Shown here one piece after another: positions 33,564 to 40,947 of a stretch of DNA of 44,998 nt (within the stretch, counting starts at the first letter, position 1; the number at the start of each line of letters is the position of its first letter). Both the position numbers and the translations under genes were made by a program. The DNA is from Gammaproteobacteria bacterium (GTDB lineage: Bacteria; Pseudomonadota; Gammaproteobacteria; SZUA-152). The stretch covers positions 1-44,998 of the forward strand of contig DROS01000091.1 in NCBI GenBank assembly GCA_011321815.1. The letters are read 5' to 3'. Below the pieces are notes generated by a model. It was not told the origin of the DNA and made no database searches. It worked only from the letters and a program-made list of their open reading frames with translations.

Positions 33564-35369
33564 ATGCCTGAACAAACCATCAAGCAACCCATACGTCATT
33601 CCACTAAGCCCGGTTGGGGAAAGTTGCGTCAATACTACGGTCGTTTCCGTAAATATACTCGCCCTGATGGGGGTTATTTCACGTTAGATATTATTTCCAT
33701 TGTGATCGCAGTGATTACCAACACGGCAATGATCTGGCTTATGGGCCAGCCATTGAGTCTGATTCAATCAGGGCAATATGATCAGTTACCGATGATCTTG
33801 GGTTTATTCACTTTTGTATTGCTGGTGAATCAGGCAGCGCAACTGGGTGGAGGTTGGTTGACCAACTGGCTGGGGCTGCGTTTTATTGGCCGGGTGCGCA
33901 ATGCCATTGTCTCGCGTTTGTTATATTTGTCTTTCCCGGTGGCAGGGCAGGTGGCGCGCGGTGATCTTCTGGCCCGTTTGAGTAACGATGTGGATCACGT
34001 CAGTGCCATCCTGGTGGAGGCGCGGTTGATGCTGGTTTCCCATTTGCTGACATTGGTTTTGTATGTTGGCATGTTGTTTTGGATTGACGTGCGCCTGGCA
34101 TTGATTGCTTTGGCTGTTGTGCCGTTGTTTGTGCTGCACCAGCGGTTTTTTTCAGAACGCAAACGACGCGCAACAGAAGGATTTTTACAGACTAACGGAA
34201 AATTGTTGGCTTTTGAGGAACAGAGCCTGGCCAATTTACGCGGCGTGAGTGCAAATACTGCTGAAGCGCCTGTAACGGCCATGCACCAAAAGGTATTTTC
34301 CGGAGTAAGTGCCTGGGCGATACGCGAGCGTGGCTTGGGAGTGGCCTTTGGTGTGAGTTTCACACTGCTGATTTACCTGGTGGGGCTGATGATTGCGCTG
34401 TTTGGTTTGGATGATGTGCGCAGTGGTGCGATGCCGGTGGGTTTGTTGGTGAGCTTTTTACTGTATATGGGGTACCTCAGTATGCCAGTGCGCGGCCTGG
34501 CGGGCATTGCGTTTCAGTATGCCGGTAATGTGCCCGCCGCATTGCGTATTCTGGAGATGATGGATGCGCCGCCTGCGGTGGCGGACAAGCCCGTGGCACC
34601 GGACTTGTGTGTGCACCAGGGGAAAATTGATATTGATGCCGTGTCGTTCGCCTATCCTGGCGGGGTGCCGGTTTTGCAACATGCCCAGGCGCATATTAAA
34701 GGTGGTGAAACGGTAGCGCTGGTTGGTCCCAGCGGTGCCGGTAAGTCCACTCTGGTGATGTTGCTGTTACGTTTTTATGACCCGCAACAGGGACGCATTC
34801 TCATTGATGGACAGGATTTGCGGGAAGTCAATGTTGCTTCGCTACGTCGAAACGTGGCCGTGGTGTGGCAGGAGCCATTTGTATTTAATGACACGATCCG
34901 TGCCAATCTGTTGATGGCCAAGCCAGATGCGACAGAGAAGCAGTTGATTACCGCCTGTCAGCGCAGTCATGCCTGGGAGTTTATTGAAGCTTTGCCCGAT
35001 GGGCTGGAGTCAGTGTTGGGTGCGGGCGGGACAGAGCTGTCCGGTGGCCAAAAACAACGCCTCGCCATTGCGCAGGCTTTTTTGCGTGATGCACCGGTTT
35101 TGATTCTGGATGAAGCTTCATCGGCATTGGACAGCCAGTCCGAGCAGGTGATTGTGCAGGCATTGGATGCCTTGCGCACCCACCGTACGACCCTGTTGAT
35201 AGCCCATCGTTATTCGTCTATCCGCACCGCAGACCGGGTGATTTATTTTGAAGCCGATGGTTGTCTCACCGTGGGCGGGCATGAGGCGTTTATGGCCAGT
35301 CACCCAGCCTACCGTGAGGCCGTACAGTGGCAAACCACAGAACATAATGCCCCCACTTCTGGATTTTGA
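33564..35369 (+). CDS. ABC exporter, fused transmembrane and ATPase domains
   Basis: This 601-residue half-transporter of the MsbA/multidrug type would work as a homodimer. Six transmembrane helices lie in about residues 40-325. The ATPase domain starts at about 350, with Walker A GPSGAGKST near residue 390, signature LSGGQKQR, Walker B VLILDEAS and a switch His in LLIAHRYS. The substrate cannot be told: it is not adjacent to lipid A genes, and no bacteriocin genes are near. The N-terminal 30 residues are basic and cytoplasmic. It stands alone, between repeats. Confidence 0.88.
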   Translation: MPEQTIKQPIRHSTKPGWGKLRQYYGRFRKYTRPDGGYFTLDIISIVIAVITNTAMIWLMGQPLSLIQSGQYDQLPMILGLFTFVLLVNQAAQLGGGWLTNWLGLRFIGRVRNAIVSRLLYLSFPVAGQVARGDLLARLSNDVDHVSAILVEARLMLVSHLLTLVLYVGMLFWIDVRLALIALAVVPLFVLHQRFFSERKRRATEGFLQTNGKLLAFEEQSLANLRGVSANTAEAPVTAMHQKVFSGVSAWAIRERGLGVAFGVSFTLLIYLVGLMIALFGLDDVRSGAMPVGLLVSFLLYMGYLSMPVRGLAGIAFQYAGNVPAALRILEMMDAPPAVADKPVAPDLCVHQGKIDIDAVSFAYPGGVPVLQHAQAHIKGGETVALVGPSGAGKSTLVMLLLRFYDPQQGRILIDGQDLREVNVASLRRNVAVVWQEPFVFNDTIRANLLMAKPDATEKQLITACQRSHAWEFIEALPDGLESVLGAGGTELSGGQKQRLAIAQAFLRDAPVLILDEASSALDSQSEQVIVQALDALRTHRTTLLIAHRYSSIRTADRVIYFEADGCLTVGGHEAFMASHPAYREAVQWQTTEHNAPTSGF

Positions 35370-35935
35370 TGTGAATTAAAAGCTAAAAACACCCCATCGC
35401 ATAACATTGATAATGAACACGGTTGTTCATTGTGGCGCCTCAATACAAAGATCGCCAACGGGCCAATCATTTTTGCCGTAAGTAAAATGAACCACTCCGT
35501 GCACGTTCCTTATTGTTTAATCGGTCATCCCGGCAAAGCCGGGACCCAGGGGAATCGGACAACTTCCTGGATCCCGGCCTTCGCCAGAATGACAAGGAAA
35601 GCAGTCGCAGAGACGCCATATTTTCTGCTTCCCCATGCTGTACCGCATACTGAATAGCATCTGCCACAGACACACATTGCCGGCTAAACATACGAACGAA
35701 AAAGACAGCCACCATTTCTTGACTTAATGGCAGTGAGTCGCAAGGGGAGGCAGGTTTTTTGTATCCCCGCTTGCACCGGCAAGGTGCTTAGCCTTAATGC
35801 ACGTTTTCTTTTGGTATTCTTTTTAAGCATAAAAAAACGGTGTGCGGGCTTGGAAATTTTTCAAGAACCCCTATTTCAAAGAAAGGCGACCAAAAACCTC
35901 TTTATCAATAATTGAAAACAAACAGGAGTCATGTC
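35370..35935. other. Repeat-containing spacer between exporter and DegP genes
   Basis: The stretch holds a palindromic repeat (35524-35593) and a copy of the CGTGCACGTTCCTTATTG sequence (35498-35515). Small open frames over it have no coding features. The promoter of the protease gene is probably in the last 100 bases. Confidence 0.5.
35524..35593. repeat. Palindromic GTCATCCCGG...GAATGAC repeat
   Basis: The left part begins GTCATCCCGGCAAAGCCGGG and the right part ends with its imperfect inverse ending in CCAGAATGAC. The unit resembles the dispersed palindromic repeats common in many proteobacteria. Each arm contains its own smaller palindrome (CCCGGC...GCCGGG). Confidence 0.65.
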
Positions 35936-37357
35936 ATGGATATCCGGCACGCGCATTCTGCTGTTGATACACGCTTCTTTTTGCATCATTTTTTCCCCCA
36001 GTCGTTTCAGCGGTTTGCCGCCGGGCTATTGCTCATAGTCTGGATGCCCGTGTCATTGGCGGCATTGCCCTGGTCGAGTGAAGGCAATGGCCGACCAACA
36101 CTGGCCCCTATGTTGCAGCAGGTGACTCCTGCGGTGGTGAATATTTCCACCAAGTCACGGGTAAGCATTCGCCAGAACCCGTTATTCAACGACCCCTTTT
36201 TCCGGCGTTTTTTCGATATGCCGGATATCCCTCAGCAACAGGAACGTCAGGCCCTGGGCTCCGGGGTGATCGTGGATGCGGACAAGGGGTATGTATTGAC
36301 CAATAACCATGTTATTGCCAATGCCGATGAGATTACTGTCACCCTGCGTGATAAGCGCCAGTTTGAAGCCAAGGTGGTGGGTACTGATCCGGATGCCGAT
36401 CTGGCCGTCATTCGCATTGATGCAAAAGAATTGCGCGAACTTGATATGGCTGATTCCAGTACCTTACAGGTGGGGGATTTTGTGGTGGCCATTGGCAATC
36501 CCTTTGGTCTGCAACAAACGGTGACTTCCGGCATCGTCAGCGCATTGGGGCGCACCGGACTGGGTATCGAAGGTTATGAGAATTTTATTCAGACCGACGC
36601 TTCCATTAATCCCGGCAACTCCGGTGGTGCACTGGTGGATCTGGACGGCAAACTGGTGGGCATTAATACCGCCATTCTTGGCCCCAGTGGTGGCAATGTC
36701 GGTATCGGTTTTGCCATTCCCAGCAATATGGCGAAAAGCATTATGGACCAGCTTATCGAGTATGGAGAGGTGCGTCGTGGACAGCTGGGGGTGATGGTGC
36801 AGGACGTGACACCGGATCTTGCCAAGGCATTTGGCATCAAACAACGTGATGGTGCGGTAATCGCTCAGGTGGTGAAGGGCTCGGCTGCGGAAAAGGCCGG
36901 ATTAAAGGTGGGAGATGTGGTGACAGCCATCAATGGCAGGGTAGTGACCCGTTCTGCCGACCTGCGCAATGCGGTGGGTATGTTGCGGGTGGGTGAAAAA
37001 GTGCGTTTGGAGATTATCCGTAACGGCAAACCGCGCACCATACATAGTCGTATTGCGGCACCCAAACGTACCAAGGCCGAGGCGGCGGGGTTGCCGAAGC
37101 GGCTGTCGGGCGCAGTGCTGGGCGCCATCGAAATGGGGCATCCTCTTGCGGGTAAAGTGGAAGGGGTTGAGGTTATTGATGTGAAACGTGGTAGCCCGGC
37201 AGCACGGGCGGGGTTGCGCAAGGGAGATATCATTGTTTCTGTTAACCGCCGGCCGGTGAAATCGGTTACTGATATACGCAAGGCGGTGAAAGGTAATAAA
37301 GGGATTTTACTGAATATTCAGCGTGGTAACGGCGCACTCTTTTTGGTGATCAAATAG
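35936..37357 (+). CDS. DegP/DegQ-type periplasmic serine protease with two PDZ domains
   Basis: The product has 473 residues from ATG 35936 behind AGGAG at 35924-35928; the frame also opens at TTG 35912. It has a long n-region and a signal helix (about 25-43, FAAGLLLIVWMPVSLAALP). The trypsin-like domain has the triad His125 (TNNHVI), Asp155 (DADLAVI) and Ser229 (NPGNSGGAL). Two PDZ domains follow, one with VVKGSAAEKAGLKVGDVVTAING and the second with VKRGSPAARAGLRKGDIIVSVN. HtrA proteins degrade or refold damaged envelope proteins. The linker loop FNDPFFRRFFDMP at about 84-96 is typical of DegP/DegQ. A small heat-shock protein follows in the same direction, suggesting a stress-response pair. 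Confidence 0.93.
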   Translation: MDIRHAHSAVDTRFFLHHFFPQSFQRFAAGLLLIVWMPVSLAALPWSSEGNGRPTLAPMLQQVTPAVVNISTKSRVSIRQNPLFNDPFFRRFFDMPDIPQQQERQALGSGVIVDADKGYVLTNNHVIANADEITVTLRDKRQFEAKVVGTDPDADLAVIRIDAKELRELDMADSSTLQVGDFVVAIGNPFGLQQTVTSGIVSALGRTGLGIEGYENFIQTDASINPGNSGGALVDLDGKLVGINTAILGPSGGNVGIGFAIPSNMAKSIMDQLIEYGEVRRGQLGVMVQDVTPDLAKAFGIKQRDGAVIAQVVKGSAAEKAGLKVGDVVTAINGRVVTRSADLRNAVGMLRVGEKVRLEIIRNGKPRTIHSRIAAPKRTKAEAAGLPKRLSGAVLGAIEMGHPLAGKVEGVEVIDVKRGSPAARAGLRKGDIIVSVNRRPVKSVTDIRKAVKGNKGILLNIQRGNGALFLVIK

Positions 37358-37444
37358 AGGTGAACTATTTGCAGTTTGATTATGCGTGAAAAAATAGTAC
37401 GTAGAAACAAGCAGGTATATTGCTCAATAAACAGGAGGTGGGTT

Positions 37445-37945
37445 ATGTCAACATTAAGCCAATTACGTCAGGGTGCTGCACAGGTATTGGGGAATATTGA
37501 GGATGGATGGAATAATTTGTGGTCGCGTGCCAAGCACGCGGTTACCCGGTTTACACCAGGCAAGCAGCAACGTGAACAGGCGGCAAATACGAGTGAATGG
37601 CCAGCGGCAGCACCCGGTTGGAGTGTACTGAGTGCCGAAGTAAAGGACTCCGGTGATGATATTATTGTACGTGTCGAAGTGCCGGGTATGGAGGCCGATG
37701 ATTTTGATATTCAGGTGGTGGATGATTACCTGATCGTGCGTGGTGAAAAACAATGGCAGCGGGATGATAAAAAAGGTCGTTACCATATCACCGAGTGCGC
37801 CTATGGTCAGTTTGAGCGCGCTATTCCATTACCCAAGGGCGTGGATGACGCGCATGCCAAAGCCGTATATCGGCGTGGTGTGCTGACGGTAACGTTGCCT
37901 GTATCTGAGTATTATCGCTCACGCCGTATCACGATTAACCAATAA
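37445..37945 (+). CDS. Small heat-shock protein (Hsp20/alpha-crystallin family)
   Basis: This 166-residue protein is counted from ATG 37445, with AGGAGG six bases ahead; the longer frame from 37376 is rejected. The alpha-crystallin domain spans about 65-155. It has VRVEVPGMEADDFDIQVVDDYLIVRGEK in the front half, and GQFERAIPLP and the GVLTVTLP motif in the back half. The N-terminal 60 residues are variable, as usual, and start with helix-forming sequence rich in Gln and Trp. Such proteins hold unfolding clients in the cytoplasm. It lies 90 bases after the DegP-type gene. A shared heat-shock promoter is possible but was not identified. Confidence 0.93.
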   Translation: MSTLSQLRQGAAQVLGNIEDGWNNLWSRAKHAVTRFTPGKQQREQAANTSEWPAAAPGWSVLSAEVKDSGDDIIVRVEVPGMEADDFDIQVVDDYLIVRGEKQWQRDDKKGRYHITECAYGQFERAIPLPKGVDDAHAKAVYRRGVLTVTLPVSEYYRSRRITINQ

Positions 37946-38103
37946 GGAATGTGTACGAAACAATCTGTCGATTCTGGTTTGCTTTTTTACTCCTGGTCAA
38001 ACGATCTCATTGCGCAGGCCCACTGTGCACCCTTTGAGGTCGTTTGATCAGGAAAAAATTCAGAGTCATCGTTGCACAGACTCTTCAGTGCACATTCCTA
38101 AAG
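37940..38103. repeat. Palindromic element behind hsp20, with inner terminator-like hairpin
   Basis: The ends are inverted copies: AGGAATGTGTAC at 37946-37957 and GTGCACATTCCT at 38088-38099. Inside, 37991-38009 pairs with 38035-38053 (19 bases, two mismatches), and AAAAAA follows. The left end overlaps the hsp20 stop codon. It could act both as repeat element and as transcript end. Confidence 0.55.
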
Positions 38104-38287
38104 GGTTTCTTTCTATTGTAACCAAAAAAGAAAGGAACTCTGTCGGATAAAACACAGAGCCCCTTCTGTTTTTTATGTGGGTTTATCCACATATCAGGTT
38201 AGGCGTAAAACAATGCCTGTACTTCATGGTGTTGCTTGCGCAACATGCGCCCGGTGTCAGGCGCGGGTTACAGCGAGTTGCACTGGT
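38104..38287. other. Hairpin-rich noncoding stretch
   Basis: Short perfect hairpins include CTCTGT/ACAGAG (38138-38143, 38154-38159) followed by TTCTGTTTTTT, TGTTGC/GCAACA (38230-38245) and GCGCC/GGCGC (38247-38264). The last two lie just past the stop of the - strand Gly/Met gene. No gene is visible. Confidence 0.4.
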
Positions 38288-38464
38288 TTACATACCACCG
38301 CCCATACCACCGCCGCCGCCCATGCCGCCGCCGCCCATGCCGCCGCCACCGCCGCCGCCCATGCCACCGCCACCACCACCGCCCATGCCGCCGCCGCCCA
38401 TGCCACCGCCGCCGCCACCGCCCATACCGCCACCGCCCATACCACCGCCTTGTCCCATACCCAT
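38288..38464 (-). CDS. Small glycine/methionine repeat protein
   Basis: This 58-residue frame contains only Gly and Met apart from one Gln, in a pattern of one Met after every three to seven Gly. ATG 38464 has GAGGAG eight bases ahead; an ATG at 38479 would add MRRFI. The opposite strand has an open proline-rich frame over the same DNA. Several Met codons, however, read ATA (Ile) there while staying ATG on this strand, and the ribosome site is on this strand. Similar short GGM tracts form the flexible C-terminal tail of GroEL, and the S8 protease at 31091 ends in a related tail. Met-rich tracts can also bind copper. Function is unknown; expression is not proven. Confidence 0.55.
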   Translation of the reverse strand: MGMGQGGGMGGGGMGGGGGGGMGGGGMGGGGGGGMGGGGGGGMGGGGMGGGGGMGGGM

Positions 38465-38502
38465 AATAAATCTCCTCATTTACATATTAATAAAATTTAA
38501 GG

Positions 38503-38536
38503 TGCGCTCACTAAATTCAGTAAATTAGTGAGCGCA
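38503..38536. terminator. Perfect 12-bp hairpin ahead of the Gly/Met gene
   Basis: TGCGCTCACTAA (38503-38514) pairs with TTAGTGAGCGCA (38525-38536), and TTTT follows on the + strand. On the - strand it would form a leader hairpin about 40 bases before the Gly/Met start codon. Either a + strand terminator or a 5' leader structure. Confidence 0.5.
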
Positions 38537-39706
38537 TTTTCAGCCAGAAACAACATTGGCTTTGCGCTGCTTATCACTTGATACCGGGTGATAAACACGC
38601 CAAAAATCTAGCAGTGGGGTAGTTTGTTGTCAATTTTTTGAGCAATTTTTCAAGGCAAAATAATACTTATAACATATTGATTTAAAAAGTATTATCGGAG
38701 TCTTTGCTGCTGGTTTTCCCTGATTCCGCTAAGCTGAAACAGAATTTTTGATCAAACTTTGATCAGTAATCGGATTGATTGCCCGATAAAGAAAGTCTTC
38801 TATAATAAATAACAATATATAGTTTCTTTCTATTGTTGTTGGTGTCTTGGGTAATTTATAAAACCAAGGATTTGGTTCGGGCTTTTGGCGCTGGCAGAGC
38901 ACTCTCTAAAACCCGTTAGCATATGTCACATTTATTTCATAATGCACTAAAAAAAGGCATTTTTCAGGCCTGGAAAAATGCGATGAAATAGTCAGCAGGC
39001 CATGAGTGTTTTAACGCCGTCGTGGAAACAGTGGAAACAAGAGAGCTGTACATCAAGTGATGAACCCGGGTTGGCTAAAAACGCCGGGATCAAATGTCCT
39101 GTGGGAAAATAATACCCAACAGGGACGGTATATTTTTTATTACCCAATTACCTGAATGATATGAATGGGTATGGTTGCAGATAACTTCCAGTTAGGTGAT
39201 TTTTTATATTCTTTCCTGTTTTTCCCGCAGTTTCCTACTATGCTTACCGTATTGTGATATGAATTAAATAGTGTAAAAAATAAGTTATGAAATAAAACCG
39301 AAAACAATCTATTTGTTGTTGGTCTTTTTTTCAGGGTTGCAAATTTTTAATGGAAATCTGAAACCTTTTCACCAGAAATAAATTATAGTGAGAGGTGTGT
39401 ATGCAGGAAATGCACAAAACTGTTTTTAATTAATAATTGTTGCGTTTGTACGGTTTTTTTGATAAAAATGAACGTCTCCCGGGGTAGTGTTAGTGGTCTC
39501 CTCCGGAGGGTTCGCAAGGAGGTGGTAGACGCCTGCTATCAAAGCTTGGTATGGGCATAATTGCAAATACCTATGGCGGTTGTGGTGTCTACTTATTGTC
39601 GTCAATAACAGCGCATGTGTTTGCGCGTTGACTGCACGCTGCTGTGTTCGTGCGCCATGGGATCAGTGGTGGCACCTGTGTGCAGATAATTAAACAAGTG
39701 GGTCAT
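38537..39706. other. Long gene-poor leader upstream of the biosynthetic genes
   Basis: About 1.2 kb of AT-rich sequence without a credible protein gene. It contains a GCATTTTTC/GAAAAATGC hairpin (38957-38981). It also has a possible 10-residue leader frame at 39401-39433 (MQEMHKTVFN) behind AGAGG, and a GC-rich structured piece at 39496-39530 where GTCT and CCTCC pair with GGAGG and AGAC. The promoter of the chorismate-lyase/PKS genes probably lies here. Confidence 0.45.
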
Positions 39707-40318
39707 ATGGATATGAACAAATCAATAAAATGCAACCCGCTTGACAAGTCTGAATCTGGTGAAGGCCCGAAACTGTTGCCACAGAAAAATTTTGTTTCTG
39801 AAGGAACTGAGGTCGTTGTTGAGCAGCCGCTTAGTACATTCCAGCAAATATTGTTAAAGACTGACGGTACGGTGACTGATCTCATTGCACTTTATACCGG
39901 GGAATCCATAAAGGTTAAAAAAGTCGGGCAAAAAATGTTTCTCAGTGATGTGCGTCAGGAATTTTTTTGTCCTCCCGAAACGCCATTGCTTGAAAGAAAT
40001 GTTTTACTTTGCGGTGATAATAAGAATTATCTTTATGCGGAATCTGTATTTGTTTTCGGATTGCTCTCCCGTTCAATTCAATACAAGCTGCTGGAAACGG
40101 ATTGCCCCATAGGGCTGATGTGGAAGGAAGAAAAGCTTGAGACGTACCGCCATATACTTGGCCATAAAACAGAAATTTGTGAAACAGTCTCCGCATATTT
40201 TGACGTGCCCTCTCACACTCCGATTGTGTCAAGGACTTACTCGATTTATCATCAAAGTAAGATTTTAGGTACTATTACAGAAAAATTTCCCGTTACATAT
40301 TTCAGGGAGAATATGTGA
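39707..40318 (+). CDS. Chorismate-lyase-like protein (DUF98 type)
   Basis: The product has 203 residues from ATG 39707; the frame is open upstream to GTG 39644, but no ribosome site supports that start. The sequence LLKTDGTVTDLIALYTGE (about 49-66) opens the fold. ERNVLLCGD (Arg97) and YAESVF (Glu112) follow, then CPIGLMWKEEKLETYR, and RTYSIYHQSKILGTITEKFP near the end with Glu192. This is the pattern of chorismate pyruvate-lyase relatives, including the DUF98 enzyme of mycobacteria, which makes 4-hydroxybenzoate. It stands 630 bases before a polyketide synthase with an N-terminal acyl-AMP-ligase domain, so it may supply its starter acid. Activity is inferred. The gene is AT-rich like the rest of the cluster. 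Confidence 0.75.
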   Translation: MDMNKSIKCNPLDKSESGEGPKLLPQKNFVSEGTEVVVEQPLSTFQQILLKTDGTVTDLIALYTGESIKVKKVGQKMFLSDVRQEFFCPPETPLLERNVLLCGDNKNYLYAESVFVFGLLSRSIQYKLLETDCPIGLMWKEEKLETYRHILGHKTEICETVSAYFDVPSHTPIVSRTYSIYHQSKILGTITEKFPVTYFRENM

Positions 40319-40947
40319 AATGTAAAAAAGAATAAAGCCACCGAAGAGTGCGTTTTCCGGGTTCCGGGTTCCGTGTTTCGGCTGTTGGCCGTGGTAGTCG
40401 CGCCCCTGGGAGAGACAATTTATTTTTCGTTTTGTGATGCGATTTCAGTGTGTTTTGATGTGCTCCCCCAAGCTTCAATTACCGCAAGAATCTATTCGTG
40501 TAATCACCAAAGTAAAATCTTCAAAATTATTGTTTCAGCTCTTTTTTACAGCATGGCGTGCAAACACTGTAAATTTTGAGTTGTTATAAAACAGTTTTGC
40601 AAGAATCTCTGTTGCGCACCCGATTAAAAACATATTATTTGCATGGATGTTTTGCTGGCCTGCTGATATTGAGGCGTATCACGCGCATGGATGAATGGGA
40701 TTGGTTATTCAGTCTGTTGGGGGGCGGCTGTATTTTTGAAGCATGCGGCTCCCGAAAAAATTACATTGACGAACATGATTCTGCGAGCTTTACTTCGGGA
40801 CTATTGGTAAATGAGTAAAAATCATCGAAAAGAAAAGTGCCATAGGTCTATGTCGCCAGAAAAATACACTATGTCCATAGTCAATGTATTTAACCGGCCA
40901 GATTAATTTTAAAAAAAGATTTCCATTGCGCATTTCAGGGAGGTGAT
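40319..40947 (+). pseudogene. Decayed pieces of a second chorismate-lyase-like gene
   Basis: Two stretches match the end of the preceding gene. 40441-40540 reads ISVCFDVLPQASITARIYS followed by CNHQSKIFKII, against VSAYFDVPSHTPIVSRTYS and IYHQSKILGTI. 40914-40947 matches 40281-40313 at base level up to TTCAGGGAG just before the next start. A possible weak trace of the front part (LQESLLRT against FQQILLKT) lies near 40590. The pieces are separated by unrelated sequence and stops. A partial tandem duplication that then decayed explains this best. The last piece supplies the ribosome site of the PKS gene. Confidence 0.6.

Noticed and set aside
35430-35657. 75-codon open frame after the ABC exporter
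   Set aside because: Most of it is a palindromic intergenic repeat, which produces open frames by chance.
38175-38528. Proline/methionine-rich open frame on the + strand opposite the Gly/Met gene
   Set aside because: It has no ribosome site, long Pro runs would stall ribosomes, and several Met positions become Ile while the - strand keeps ATG. It is most likely the shadow of the - strand frame.
39496-39530. GC-rich structured segment considered as a cyclic-di-GMP riboswitch
   Set aside because: Conserved GEMM positions are not present; only simple pairing can be supported.
40576-40818. 80-codon open frame upstream of the PKS
   Set aside because: No signal, domain or ribosome site; the surrounding sequence contains decayed chorismate-lyase pieces, so it is treated as part of the pseudogene region.
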